Positions 1-6,063 of a stretch of DNA of 25,037 nucleotides are shown here, piece after piece. The first letter of the stretch is position 1; every line of letters starts with the position of its first letter. A program made the position numbers and the translations under genes. The stretch covers positions 1-25,037 of the IMG/VR virus record IMGVR_UViG_3300011116_000780; one strand, given 5' to 3'. The DNA is from a virus. Below the pieces are notes generated by a model. The model had not been told where the DNA came from, did no database searches, and was given only the letters and a program-made list of their open reading frames with translations.

Positions 1-157
1 ACATCTCAAACGGCGACCAGTGTTTGTGATTGATCAAGTAACGCAACAACTTAGGAGCAGTGTCCATGTTGTCTTGATTCTTTGGAGCAGAGACGCGAGC
101 CATTTTGACAATCATCTCTTCTGCATTAGGCGTTACCCATACCAAATCAACATGCAT
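1..157 (-). CDS. thyX: Flavin-dependent thymidylate synthase ThyX, N-terminal part (cut by window edge)
   Basis: The reverse strand from the ATG at 157 encodes 52 residues and is still open at base 1. It reads MHVDLVWVTPNAEEMIVKMA, then ARVSAPKNQDN, and later a segment ending HKHWSPFEM. The ARVS.PKNQDN and HWSPFE blocks are the usual N-terminal signatures of ThyX, which makes dTMP from dUMP using FAD, NADPH and methylene-tetrahydrofolate. The catalytic RHR motif would lie outside the window. The start is preceded by GGAGAG, one of the few good ribosome sites in this arm, and lies 2 nt after the stop of the upstream gene. ThyX is common in cyanophages as a nucleotide-supply gene. The family call is sure; activity cannot be judged from the fragment. 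Confidence 0.9.
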   Translation of the reverse strand, partial: MHVDLVWVTPNAEEMIVKMARVSAPKNQDNMDTAPKLLRYLINHKHWSPFEM

Positions 158-159
158 GA

Positions 160-459
160 CTACTCTCCAGGTACGGAAACATTTTTGCTGAGCTGATCTA
201 AATAATCAATAGGACAAATGCGCATTTGTGGATGTTCAGTGGGTGATGTTAAATGATCCCATTGGATAATCAATACCTTAATGGCATTGCCACGGGAGTC
301 ACGCTTTTCTTTGGTAGCAATGACGGTACCATACCGCTGAGTTCTGTGTTGTGCAATGCGTTGTTTAACTTGTGGATTGTTGGTAAAAATGCCATGGGTT
401 TTGGGACGTTCTGCAACGCGATCACCCACGGCGTAACGGAACTGTGCTTTGGTTGCCAT
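160..459 (-). CDS. Hypothetical basic protein, possible SH3/KOW-like fold (99 aa)
   Basis: The protein opens MATKAQFRYAVGDRVAERPK and continues with a RYGTVIA strand and KVLIIQWDHLTSP. The pattern VGDRV ... GTV ... WD resembles small beta-barrel KOW/SH3-like modules that bind nucleic acid or protein. That is a pattern-level inference, not a family match. It is coupled to its neighbours: the upstream stop and this start overlap as TAATG, and thyX starts 2 nt after its stop. There is no Shine-Dalgarno, so translation probably depends on coupling. It may be co-expressed with thyX, but no functional link can be seen. Confidence 0.75.
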   Translation of the reverse strand: MATKAQFRYAVGDRVAERPKTHGIFTNNPQVKQRIAQHRTQRYGTVIATKEKRDSRGNAIKVLIIQWDHLTSPTEHPQMRICPIDYLDQLSKNVSVPGE

Positions 460-803
460 TAGATGTGAGTCCAGACTTTGCGGTTAATGATGCGTGAAAT
501 GTACGAGGTGCTCATACCGTATTTATCAGCAATAACCTGAAGGGTCATACCCCAAGCATGCATACGTCGCATGTGCAAAACATTCTTTTCAGTCAAGATG
601 GCAGAGCCATGTTCACTGCCACGTGCAATCTTGCCAGGCCTAGGTGTTCCTTTGGCTGGTCCAGGTTTTGCACCTTCGTACTTCTCGACGGTACGATACT
701 TGGCATTGCACGAAAGGCAACGACAATAACGTTTTGTAAATCCTTTGAAATGATTAGTGCATGTAACGCGTGTGTGCTTGCTTGAGCAAACAGGACAGTT
801 CAT
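459..803 (-). CDS. Zinc-ribbon plus helix-turn-helix protein (114 aa)
   Basis: Residues 1-42 form a zinc ribbon resembling the N-terminus of NrdR: CPVC at 3-6 and CLSC at 29-32, followed by KYRTVE. A basic Pro/Gly linker (about 44-62) leads to a C-terminal domain (about 64-113) reading GSAILTEKNV ... IADKYGMSTSYISRII ... VWTHI. The second half is a clear helix-turn-helix at about 86-107. The same C-terminal layout occurs in the protein at 6768-7190, so this phage carries two proteins with this DNA-binding tail. Such tails are also found next to HNH nuclease domains in phages, but no nuclease motif is present here. The likely role is DNA binding or regulation. It overlaps the next gene as TAATG. 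Confidence 0.8.
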   Translation of the reverse strand: MNCPVCSSKHTRVTCTNHFKGFTKRYCRCLSCNAKYRTVEKYEGAKPGPAKGTPRPGKIARGSEHGSAILTEKNVLHMRRMHAWGMTLQVIADKYGMSTSYISRIINRKVWTHI

Positions 804-1162
804 TGTGGATCAATGGAACATGGTGCGGTATCAGTAGATCCATGGCGGACCTCAACGTATTTATCAAGTTGTAATGAATCAAGTAAATACAAAGTGTTTT
901 CTGCACCCAAAATTTTGAATGCATCAATGATCAGATCTTCATGACGAGTATCAATGCGATAGTAATCCAAAAGGATTTCTTCTGCACGATCAAAGTTATC
1001 CACTGATCCTGTTAAACGCTCAAGCACAGAGCCTGGCATATTGTCCACGATGTTACCAACGATGGCATCGATGACAGCTGACCATGTTTCTTTGGGAATC
1101 ATGGCAACAACTTTATCGACCAAATCAAGATCAATGGGATCGTTTTGAGATTGGCTGATCAT
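800..1162 (-). CDS. Hypothetical acidic helical protein (120 aa)
   Basis: The protein is predicted mostly alpha-helical and acidic (MISQSQNDPIDLDLVDKVVA, later FDRAEEILLDYYRIDTRHED). I see no catalytic motif, signal peptide or membrane segment and do not recognise a family. The ATG at 1162 lies only 8 nt after a strong GC-rich hairpin (1170-1191) whose T-rich tail forms the leader, so the G-rich 3' arm of the hairpin is the only sequence that could act as a ribosome site. Its end overlaps the start of the zinc-ribbon gene by 4 nt, so the two are translationally coupled. Confidence 0.7.
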   Translation of the reverse strand: MISQSQNDPIDLDLVDKVVAMIPKETWSAVIDAIVGNIVDNMPGSVLERLTGSVDNFDRAEEILLDYYRIDTRHEDLIIDAFKILGAENTLYLLDSLQLDKYVEVRHGSTDTAPCSIDPQ

Positions 1163-1191
1163 AGAGAAAAGCCCCCGCTTCCGCAGGGGCT
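1163..1191 (-). terminator. Probable rho-independent terminator or leader hairpin
   Basis: On the minus strand the arms AGCCCCTGC and GCGGGGGCT pair around a GGAA loop with one mismatch, followed by TTTTCTCT. It lies 20 nt after the stop of the gene at 1212-1574. It looks like an intrinsic terminator, but the T tract ends at the ATG of the next gene, so it may also attenuate or pace entry into the thyX operon. Confidence 0.65.
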
Positions 1192-1211
1192 CCAGAGGTT
1201 CCGCGTGTAGT

Positions 1212-1574
1212 TTAGGCAGGTTGAACCTGGGTGTCCACCACTGGTTGCATTACGCCTGCTTCTTGAAGCTTATCAAGCATGGCGCACATGATTGTGGCGT
1301 GCTGATGGGTTTGCTCCATGAAGTGCTTAGCACGTTCTGGTGTAATGGTGTGGACCTGACCATTAGGTTCGGTGTACTTCCAACTGCCATCCGGCTGAGG
1401 ATCGCCCTGCAACGCAAGGCGCTCAGAGTTGTGTACATAACGGAGTTCCAAGTTGTGGTAGTCCTTGAGACCATCTGGTGCAGTCCAAGTTGCACCGAGG
1501 TTGTAACGATTCTCGTTGTCAGAGAAAGCATGGAACTCAGGGATGATTGATTTGAATGCAGCAAAGATTTGCAT
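1212..1574 (-). CDS. Hypothetical protein (120 aa)
   Basis: The protein starts MQIFAAFKSIIPEFHAFSDN and contains a stretch rich in aromatic and polar residues (TWTAPDG, DYHNLELRYVHN, WKYTEPNGQVHTITPE) followed by a helical C-terminus. It is probably a soluble mixed alpha/beta protein. No known domain or catalytic motif is recognised. The ATG is preceded by the A/C-rich leader CTCAATTCACACC with no Shine-Dalgarno, as in several genes of this arm. The tRNA-Leu gene lies 22 nt upstream and a terminator-like hairpin follows the stop. Confidence 0.7.
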   Translation of the reverse strand: MQIFAAFKSIIPEFHAFSDNENRYNLGATWTAPDGLKDYHNLELRYVHNSERLALQGDPQPDGSWKYTEPNGQVHTITPERAKHFMEQTHQHATIMCAMLDKLQEAGVMQPVVDTQVQPA

Positions 1575-1596
1575 GGTGTGAATTGAGTAGGTGAAT

Positions 1597-1683
1597 TGGT
1601 GCAGACGGCGGGAGTTGAACCCGCAAGAGCAAATGCTCGACGCATTTTAAGTGCGTTACGTATACCTATTCCGTCACGTCTGC
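1597..1683 (-). tRNA. trnL-UAA: tRNA-Leu (anticodon UAA), intronless, CCA encoded
   Basis: Read on the minus strand from 1683, the acceptor arms GCAGACG and CGTCTGC pair over 7 bp. The anticodon stem is ACGCA/TGCGT with loop CTTAAAA, giving anticodon TAA. A long class II variable arm GAGC-ATTT-GCTC follows, then a T arm GCGGG-TTCAACT-CCCGC, discriminator A and an encoded CCA. The long variable arm and the anticodon both mean leucine. It has no intron, unlike the usual cyanobacterial chromosomal tRNA-Leu(UAA), which carries a group I intron. It would read UUA and UUG, codons common in the AT-richer late genes here. Confidence 0.96.
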
Positions 1684-1896
1684 ATCGCTTGGACTTACAC
1701 ATACGTCTATTGACGCATGCTGCCAAGTGTGATCATGAGGTAATACTTCCATACCATATTGCCAACTGTCATAATCCTCATCATTACGCGGATCGTCTTC
1801 GATCAAGACGTAATGAGGTGAGTTGTCATGGATGAAGTCACCAATATTTGCCATAGCCATGGCGAGGAGTTGATCATCGGTGTAGTTGTGTGTCAT
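1666..1896 (-). CDS. Hypothetical acidic protein whose 3' end runs into the tRNA (76 aa)
   Basis: The protein starts MTHNYTDDQLLAMAMANIGD and is rich in Asp, Tyr and His; no domain is recognised. The first ~57 residues look like an ordinary small phage protein. The last ~19 residues are encoded by a structured RNA element (1688-1727) and by the first 18 nt of tRNA-Leu, so the stop lies inside the tRNA. The original gene may have ended earlier, with the present tail being read-through into the element. The ATG lies 6 nt after a terminator-like hairpin and has no Shine-Dalgarno. Confidence 0.6.
   Translation of the reverse strand: MTHNYTDDQLLAMAMANIGDFIHDNSPHYVLIEDDPRNDEDYDSWQYGMEVLPHDHTWQHASIDVCVSPSDADVTE
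1688..1727 (-). other. Structured RNA element M, copy 1
   Basis: On the minus strand, outer helix CTTGG/CCAAG encloses CA on the 5' side and GTAAGT on the 3' side. The inner hairpin is GCATGCGTC-AATA-GACGTATGT (9 bp with two G-T pairs). It sits 4 nt upstream of the mature 5' end of tRNA-Leu. Copies 2 (5759-5792) and 3 (9171-9203) keep the CA/GTAAGT internal loop while both helices differ. Confidence 0.6.
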
Positions 1897-1902
1897 AGAT
1901 AA

Positions 1903-1934
1903 GACCAGCCCTAATACTGAGACTAAGGCTGGTC
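1903..1934 (-). terminator. Hairpin after the PcfJ-like gene, possible terminator
   Basis: The arms GACCAGCC and GGCTGGTC pair perfectly over 8 bp around a 16-nt loop and are followed on the minus strand by TTATCT. It lies 11 nt after the stop of the 579-aa gene and 6 nt before the next ATG. The T tract is weak, so termination may be partial. Confidence 0.5.
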
Positions 1935-1945
1935 AGTTTGTGTTG

Positions 1946-3685
1946 TCAGGACTTTAGCGTAGCCTCACGGGATTGCAAGGCAAGGCCAAAGGCTTTGGTG
2001 TATTGAGCCTTCTGTTCTTCCTCCAAGCGTTTGTTGGATAGCCCAACAATTTGCTTGACGGACATCATGCCCATCTCAACGATGAGCTGAATGGTGAACT
2101 GAGGCTTGCCATCAATCATGCAGAGTACAAGGAAGTGCTTCTTCTTCTTGCAGTCTTCAGCGTAGTGAGAGGCAGAGCCAACGCAATTGCGTACGGCTTG
2201 ACCCCACATAGCTAGTTGATGTGTGTCGTGAGGCTGGAAGAATGTCCAGGTTTGACCATCCAGCTGAACCTTGGTTGGTTCAGGGAATAGATCCTGGGGC
2301 AGGCCCTCATTGGGATTGAGGATCTTCCAGGATTCTGCCTGAATGTAGTCATGGAATTCTTCAATGCGCCAGCGCTTGGGTGGCGCCAGCTGCTCACCTG
2401 TCTCTACAAATTTAGAAAGCATGCGCTCCATCATGGAGACGGTGTCGTTCCAATGGTGGAATGAAAAGACATGAATGCCATATTCAGTAAGCGCATAGGA
2501 ATGATGATGGATTTCATAGTCAGCTTTCGCTTTGTCATAGAATTTCCTGAGCATCTGGAAGAATGAGGCAACAGGCATGTGTTGACGCAACCATTCGTTG
2601 GTCAGTGCATAGCCGTTTGAATGTTCACGGAATGCAGTACCAAGTAATGCGTCAATATTGGATTGAATGAAATCAAGTGGACAATCGGGCCATATCTTAG
2701 TGACGTAATAAATCTTTTCGGCAAGTTGATTAACTACGCCGAAATGTTTAGTGACATCCTTCTTCTTGGTTGTTTCAGGATCATTGAAAGCATTGATAGC
2801 ATCGGTGTATTTCTCTTGCATCCACCGACGGAAAAACGGTGTATCAAGAATGTGTTTGACAGCCAGGAACTTACGGTGTTCATTCAGTGCATAACCACCT
2901 TCCATGTCTGTGAGCTGACGAATACGTGCAGCTTTTTCGAACATAGAGTCAGGGGTTGGCAGCCAATCATCGGTGAATTCCAAAGCCATGGACCTTGGGA
3001 AATTCATGAGCTGATAGATGTGTGTTGTTATCAGACGTTCAAAAGTTTTGCCATCTTCCCAAGTAGGAATTGTGGCAAACAAATCGTCTTCGAAACGTTT
3101 CAGTACACGGGATAAATCCCTGGACTTTTCGTAGTAACTAGCAGCGTGTGGTGCACGCCAGTTGCGATCAGTCTCGCCGTTGATAATATCTTGTTTAGTA
3201 ACCAGTTGTGTATTGATGTAAAACGTAGTGCGTCCATATTGTTTGACTTCATAGGTATCACGTTCCCGCCAGAAGTTGCCAGGAACTGTTTTAGCAGCAG
3301 CCGCTGTGTCTTTGAAGGCAATGGCATAACCGTAAACGTAGTCTTTCTCCTTGCCTTTAGGCGGCAGCCATGCTGCGTACCAGCATTGTTCGTAGTGATA
3401 AAGGATGGCGTAAGTCAGGGTGTGTGCTTGTGAAGATGCCACGTTCACAAGCCTGGTAAAGGCATAGTATCTAGCGTTTGCCGGATTGCTGTTGATCAGA
3501 TCAACTGCATCTTGTTGCAATGAAGCACGGACAACTTCAACAGGGATAAGATCGTTGACATTGCCGTGCGGATACTTAGACTTCTTGGCTGGCTTGCGAT
3601 CAGTTGTCTGACGAGCCAAGGCTTTGAGCTTGGGGTCGTACGCCAGCAGTTCTGTTTGCAGATGTTGGGGAAGTTGGAATTGCAT
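1946..3685 (-). CDS. PcfJ-like protein (579 aa)
   Basis: This is the largest gene of the left arm. Residues about 489-560 match the PcfJ pattern: WGQAVRNCVGSASHYAED, then FLVLCMIDGKPQFTIQL and SVKQIVGLSNKRLE, i.e. a conserved N-C-V-G-S turn followed by beta strands and a final [QN]-x-x-G-x-x-N-[KR] element. PcfJ proteins occur on plasmids and in phages and have no firmly established activity. The rest (1-488) is helical with many aromatic and charged residues and no motif I recognise. The start is the ATG at 3685, preceded by an A/C-rich leader ending CACACC and by a 25-nt repeat at 3711-3735. A terminator-like hairpin follows. The domain call is fairly sure; the role in the phage is unknown. 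Confidence 0.75.
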   Translation of the reverse strand: MQFQLPQHLQTELLAYDPKLKALARQTTDRKPAKKSKYPHGNVNDLIPVEVVRASLQQDAVDLINSNPANARYYAFTRLVNVASSQAHTLTYAILYHYEQCWYAAWLPPKGKEKDYVYGYAIAFKDTAAAAKTVPGNFWRERDTYEVKQYGRTTFYINTQLVTKQDIINGETDRNWRAPHAASYYEKSRDLSRVLKRFEDDLFATIPTWEDGKTFERLITTHIYQLMNFPRSMALEFTDDWLPTPDSMFEKAARIRQLTDMEGGYALNEHRKFLAVKHILDTPFFRRWMQEKYTDAINAFNDPETTKKKDVTKHFGVVNQLAEKIYYVTKIWPDCPLDFIQSNIDALLGTAFREHSNGYALTNEWLRQHMPVASFFQMLRKFYDKAKADYEIHHHSYALTEYGIHVFSFHHWNDTVSMMERMLSKFVETGEQLAPPKRWRIEEFHDYIQAESWKILNPNEGLPQDLFPEPTKVQLDGQTWTFFQPHDTHQLAMWGQAVRNCVGSASHYAEDCKKKKHFLVLCMIDGKPQFTIQLIVEMGMMSVKQIVGLSNKRLEEEQKAQYTKAFGLALQSREATLKS

Positions 3686-3710
3686 GGTGTGGTATGTGGT
3701 GATGTGGTAG

Positions 3711-3735
3711 GCAGTTTAACGTCATGCCCAGGACG
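3711..3735 (-). repeat. 25-nt leader repeat R, copy 1
   Basis: On the plus strand it reads GCAGTTTAACGTCATGCCCA then GGACG. CGTC and GACG can pair as a 4-bp stem around an 8-nt loop. It starts 5 nt after the stop of the gene at 3741-3998 and ends 25 nt before the ATG at 3685. Copies 2 and 3 each differ by one base, and both changes fall in the loop. Confidence 0.8.
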
Positions 3736-3740
3736 ATGGA

Positions 3741-3998
3741 TCAGTCTACGTCGTAGTCAGAGGTATCGACGAGTTGCCAGTAAAGATCGAGTGAATCAAG
3801 ATAGCTGCAGAAGCCATCTTCATCAAGAGGGATTTGTTCTCCCTCATCCAACTGGAAAGTTGCTGAGCAAAGAGCAGGAGCCCATTCTTCAGGTTCGTAA
3901 TGCGTTGCCCGATAAAGCAAACGCATGTCTTCAACCACTGCTGTAACTGTGACATCAGATCCATCAATAAAAGTGTCTTCGATTGCAAGGACAGTCAT
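3741..3998 (-). CDS. Hypothetical acidic protein (85 aa)
   Basis: The protein starts MTVLAIEDTFIDGSDVTVTA and is strongly acidic, with an Asp-rich C-terminus (DTSDYDVD). It probably folds as beta strands followed by a helix. I recognise no family. Its ATG overlaps the stop of the upstream gene as ATGA, so the two are coupled. Repeat R copy 1 begins 5 nt after its stop. Confidence 0.75.
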   Translation of the reverse strand: MTVLAIEDTFIDGSDVTVTAVVEDMRLLYRATHYEPEEWAPALCSATFQLDEGEQIPLDEDGFCSYLDSLDLYWQLVDTSDYDVD

Positions 3999-4183
3999 CA
4001 GTAAGTTTCAACGTAGGAATAGGTTTTAGTGATGACGCACCGGTAGTGAGTCCAAGCCCTTACGGTTTGGTACTCACCGGTGAAACGATCAGCATCCATT
4101 AAGTTTTCGTTGGCACGACGCATTGCACAATTAGCAATGTTGATGCGATCAAATAGACCGAAGTAATCATTTGCTACAGACAT
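3998..4183 (-). CDS. Hypothetical small protein (61 aa)
   Basis: From the ATG at 4183 the protein reads MSVANDYFGLFDRINIANCA and on to a C-terminal YSYVETY. A TTG 15 nt upstream could extend it, but the ATG fits better and puts repeat R copy 2 at 28 nt, as in the other two leaders. There is no Shine-Dalgarno (leader GCAATTCAATTCA). It overlaps the next gene by 1 nt (ATG/TGA). No domain is recognised. Confidence 0.7.
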   Translation of the reverse strand: MSVANDYFGLFDRINIANCAMRRANENLMDADRFTGEYQTVRAWTHYRCVITKTYSYVETY

Positions 4184-4211
4184 TGAATTGAATTGCAATG
4201 GAATAGTGGAT

Positions 4212-4236
4212 GCAGTTTAACGTCATACCCAGGACG
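4212..4236 (-). repeat. 25-nt leader repeat R, copy 2
   Basis: It differs from copy 1 at one loop position (A for G), and the CGTC/GACG arms are unchanged. It lies 5 nt after the stop of the gene at 4242-4439 and 28 nt before the ATG at 4183, the same placement as copy 1. Confidence 0.8.
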
Positions 4237-4241
4237 TATCT

Positions 4242-4439
4242 TCAGAATAATTTAATGTTTCGTTTACTCAAGCCAGTGCCTGGGATCGAGATCGACCCAA
4301 GCATACCTGATGGCCTGGCATTAAGAGTGATCTGGATGGGACCAAGCCGTATCGATTTGGTGAACGACTTGATCCCACGTTCTGTGATGTTGACTCCGGC
4401 AATGGTCTTGTCGAAGTTGAAGGCTGAGCGTTTAGTCAT
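4242..4439 (-). CDS. DUF4236-like protein (65 aa)
   Basis: The protein reads MTKRSAFNFDKTIAG, then FTKSIRLGPIQITLN and GSISIPGTGLSKRN. The K-S-I-[RK]-[LI]-G-P ... SIPGTGLS.R pattern is typical of DUF4236, a short beta-rich domain of unknown function found in bacteria and phages. The ATG at 4439 overlaps the end of the upstream gene by 8 nt; another ATG lies two codons earlier at 4445. It is compact, with no membrane segment. Function unknown. Confidence 0.65.
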   Translation of the reverse strand: MTKRSAFNFDKTIAGVNITERGIKSFTKSIRLGPIQITLNARPSGMLGSISIPGTGLSKRNIKLF

Positions 4440-4782
4440 GACCATCAGAATCAATGGATTCAACAATGAACTGCAAAGTGAATTGCTCTGGTTCGTCATC
4501 AACCTTGGGAAGGTAACGTGCTACAAACCCTCCGGTTGCAACACATTTATGGTTGATGGCTTCACGTAGTAAGTGACGTGCGCAAGCTTTGAGCTTGGCA
4601 ACAGAAGGTACGGCAAGTCCATTGCCTTCTGTAGTGTGCCAACCCCAGTCCAGCGCAACCATTGCAACGTGGACTTTTTCAAAGTTGAACTTGTCGATTA
4701 CATCATCAATGATGACGTTGCGATCATCGTAGTCAAACATTGAACTTACATTGGATTTTGATCCGATTCTTTTGGGTTTCAT
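4432..4782 (-). CDS. Conserved phage protein of unknown function (116 aa)
   Basis: It reads MKPKRIGSKSNVSSMFDYDD, then KVHVAMVALDWGW, VPSVAKLKACARHLLREAI, CVATGGFVARYL and FTLQFIVES. The order of a V-M-V-A-L-x-W-x-W strand, a helix starting VPS/TV.eL, and a [ST]-GGF-A strand is one I associate with a widespread small phage protein family without assigned function. The start codon overlaps the upstream stop as ATGA. It is cytosolic by composition and part of a four-gene overlapping run from 5152 to 4242. Confidence 0.75.
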   Translation of the reverse strand: MKPKRIGSKSNVSSMFDYDDRNVIIDDVIDKFNFEKVHVAMVALDWGWHTTEGNGLAVPSVAKLKACARHLLREAINHKCVATGGFVARYLPKVDDEPEQFTLQFIVESIDSDGHD

Positions 4783-4949
4783 TGTGAATTAGTAATGTCA
4801 TCAACAATGTGATTGATGATCTCTTGGTTGTCATCTTCCAAGATTTCATCTGTAATCAAACTAGCAATTGATTCGGAATAATCACAGCTTGAAACTGTGT
4901 AATCCCTACCATCAATGCTAATTACTTCACGGTAAATAACTTGTTTCAT
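4779..4949 (-). CDS. Small acidic hypothetical protein (56 aa)
   Basis: The minus-strand frame from the ATG at 4949 encodes MKQVIYREVISIDGRDYTVS, then SSCDYSESIASLITDEILED and ends DDITNSQ. Both ends are ATGA overlaps, with the gene before and the gene after, which strongly supports it despite its size. It looks like a beta hairpin followed by acidic helices. No family is recognised. Confidence 0.75.
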   Translation of the reverse strand: MKQVIYREVISIDGRDYTVSSCDYSESIASLITDEILEDDNQEIINHIVDDITNSQ

Positions 4950-5152
4950 TTGAGGTCATCCGGTAAAAGGAATTGGGTGTCTTCATCAGACATGTTGGAC
5001 ATCATGAATTTCTCACCGTTGGGTGCAATGAATCCACCAACGAATCCAACACCACATTTATCGGCTGATTCCTTCATCTTTGCTACGAGTTGCATAGCAG
5101 AGAGTCGTTGCATGTCGATGGAGTCTGGTATGCGGGGAGTGTTGTCAGGCAT
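4946..5152 (-). CDS. Hypothetical protein (68 aa)
   Basis: It reads MPDNTPRIPDSIDMQRLSAM and then KCGVGFVGGFIAPNGEKFMM. The glycine-rich VGFVGGFIAPNGEKF strand-turn-strand looks like the core of a small sheet; no catalytic residues are evident. It is the first gene of the overlapping run that continues to 4242, with an ATGA overlap at its end. The leader is CACTCACCTTACTTACC with no Shine-Dalgarno. Confidence 0.7.
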   Translation of the reverse strand: MPDNTPRIPDSIDMQRLSAMQLVAKMKESADKCGVGFVGGFIAPNGEKFMMSNMSDEDTQFLLPDDLK

Positions 5153-5256
5153 GGTAAGTAAGGTGAGTGAATGGAGAGTAAGACATTGGTTTATCTAATA
5201 GAAGATAAGGTTCCCCCCTGGTACTCCCTGCGGGGTTGTAGGGGTACTCCAATGTC
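5153..5256 (-). other. Intergenic spacer with GGTACTCC direct repeat and GC-rich hairpin potential
   Basis: No gene was found. GGTACTCC occurs at 5219-5226 and 5243-5250, flanking TCCCTGC and GTAGGGG arms that can pair over about 7 bp. This would put a hairpin in the leader of the gene starting at 5152, as in other gaps of this arm, although here it is about 70-95 nt away. There is no T tract on either side. Confidence 0.4.
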
Positions 5257-5454
5257 TTAATGATTTCTTAACTTTGCGGTAGTTGTACGCATCTTGTATT
5301 CAACCTTTGGTACATCCTGCAAACAACCGTTGCATTGCATGGTGACCCACGCAAAGTGACCAACGGTTGTTACCTGGTTACAGTGTGGACAGATGATGTC
5401 TCTACCGTAAGGACCAGTACGAGATGACGTTGTGATTGGAATGAATTCATCCAT
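5257..5454 (-). CDS. Small zinc-finger-like protein (65 aa)
   Basis: From the ATG at 5454 it reads MDEFIPITTSSRTGPYGRD, then IICPHCNQVTTVGHFAWVTM and QCNGCLQDVPKVEY. The two CxxC pairs (CPHC and CNGC) form a four-cysteine zinc knuckle, and the HFAW segment between them fits a small cyanophage family of unknown role. The start overlaps the upstream gene by 8 nt; an earlier ATG at 5481 would overlap by 35 nt and is less likely. Probably nucleic-acid or protein binding. Confidence 0.7.
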   Translation of the reverse strand: MDEFIPITTSSRTGPYGRDIICPHCNQVTTVGHFAWVTMQCNGCLQDVPKVEYKMRTTTAKLRNH

Positions 5455-5731
5455 GTAATTCCCGGTGCTGTACCCAGGCTGCATGGTGCATTTCTGCTGC
5501 AGTGATCGGTGGTTCACCGCCCATGTCATCTGTGGGATCGTAGTCCAGTTCGTTTTCAAGCACTGGAATGATCTCGTCCTCTAACAGTGCACGCATGGAT
5601 GGAGTCAAGTCCTGATCCATTTCATGACGTTTGCCATCACGTTCGAGGACTTCTTTGAGTTCCTTGATGATCCGCTGCAAATGCGCGTATTCATTCGTTG
5701 GGAACTCAGGATACTTCTTGGTTTGTTCCAT
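5447..5731 (-). CDS. Hypothetical charged helical protein (94 aa)
   Basis: It reads MEQTKKYPEFPTNEYAHLQR, with a long amphipathic helix (LQRIIKELKEVLERDG) and an acidic second half (ALLEDEIIPVLENELDYDPTDD). A coiled coil is possible around residues 18-35. No known domain is recognised. The leader GCACACCAACTAACC lacks a Shine-Dalgarno, and structured element M copy 2 lies 27 nt upstream of the ATG. Confidence 0.7.
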   Translation of the reverse strand: MEQTKKYPEFPTNEYAHLQRIIKELKEVLERDGKRHEMDQDLTPSMRALLEDEIIPVLENELDYDPTDDMGGEPPITAAEMHHAAWVQHRELHG

Positions 5732-5758
5732 GGTTAGTTGGTGTGCAATGGAATGAAA

Positions 5759-5792
5759 AGCCTGGGACTTACACCTTGCGGTTGCCCAGGCT
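5759..5792 (-). other. Structured RNA element M, copy 2
   Basis: On the minus strand, outer helix AGCCTGGG/CCCAGGCT (8 bp) encloses CA and GTAAGT. The inner hairpin is ACC-GCAA-GGT, closed by a GNRA tetraloop. It is followed by TTTTC, so this copy could also act as a weak terminator. It lies between the stop at 5801 and the ATG at 5731, wholly outside coding sequence. Confidence 0.65.
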
Positions 5793-5800
5793 AATACTTG

Positions 5801-6049
5801 TTAGGTATGTGGCTCACGAATGATCCAACCTGTGTAGTTATCGCTGATACGTTCAACGCGTATCAACTTCATTTCCTCAAGACGTTCAATCATCTTGAGG
5901 TAGTCGGACATTCGATTTCCTTGGACTGGAATCTTTGGTACAAAACATGGAGCATTTGGATGCTTACGCTTGTGATTCAAGTAGTAAAGATAAAGATTCC
6001 TTTGATTGATGGACAATGCAGGAATCTCGTTTTGAACTTGAGTGCCCAT
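5801..6049 (-). CDS. Possible winged-helix DNA-binding protein (82 aa)
   Basis: From the ATG at 6049 it reads MGTQVQNEIPALSINQRNLY, then a helical stretch and RMSDYLKMIERLEEMKLIRV followed by RISDNYTGWIIREPHT. A recognition-helix-like segment ending LEEMKLIRVER, then a short strand-turn-strand wing, is the usual shape of phage winged-helix regulators. The call is by shape only. The ATG at 6049 (leader ending AACACC) is preferred over one 42 nt upstream that would overlap the previous gene. Confidence 0.65.
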   Translation of the reverse strand: MGTQVQNEIPALSINQRNLYLYYLNHKRKHPNAPCFVPKIPVQGNRMSDYLKMIERLEEMKLIRVERISDNYTGWIIREPHT

Positions 6050-6063
6050 GGTGTTGTACCTGG

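Noticed and set aside
1597-1683. tRNA-Leu as a phage attachment site
   Set aside because: Some cyanophages use a host tRNA-Leu, but here the tRNA is complete with CCA and no integrase or core duplication is present in the window.
1250-1726. 158-codon minus-strand open frame across tRNA-Leu
   Set aside because: It reads straight through a perfect tRNA gene and over a better-supported gene in another frame; composition is Ser/Thr/Arg-rich as in shadow frames.
2663-3115. 150-codon plus-strand open frame inside the PcfJ-like gene
   Set aside because: It is antisense to a long, well-supported gene and has the Cys/Phe-rich composition typical of a reverse-frame shadow.
4210-4569. 119-codon open frame on the plus strand
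   Set aside because: It lies opposite the DUF4236-like gene and the end of its overlapping upstream neighbour, both of which have coupled starts and family-like sequence; its translation shows no domain.
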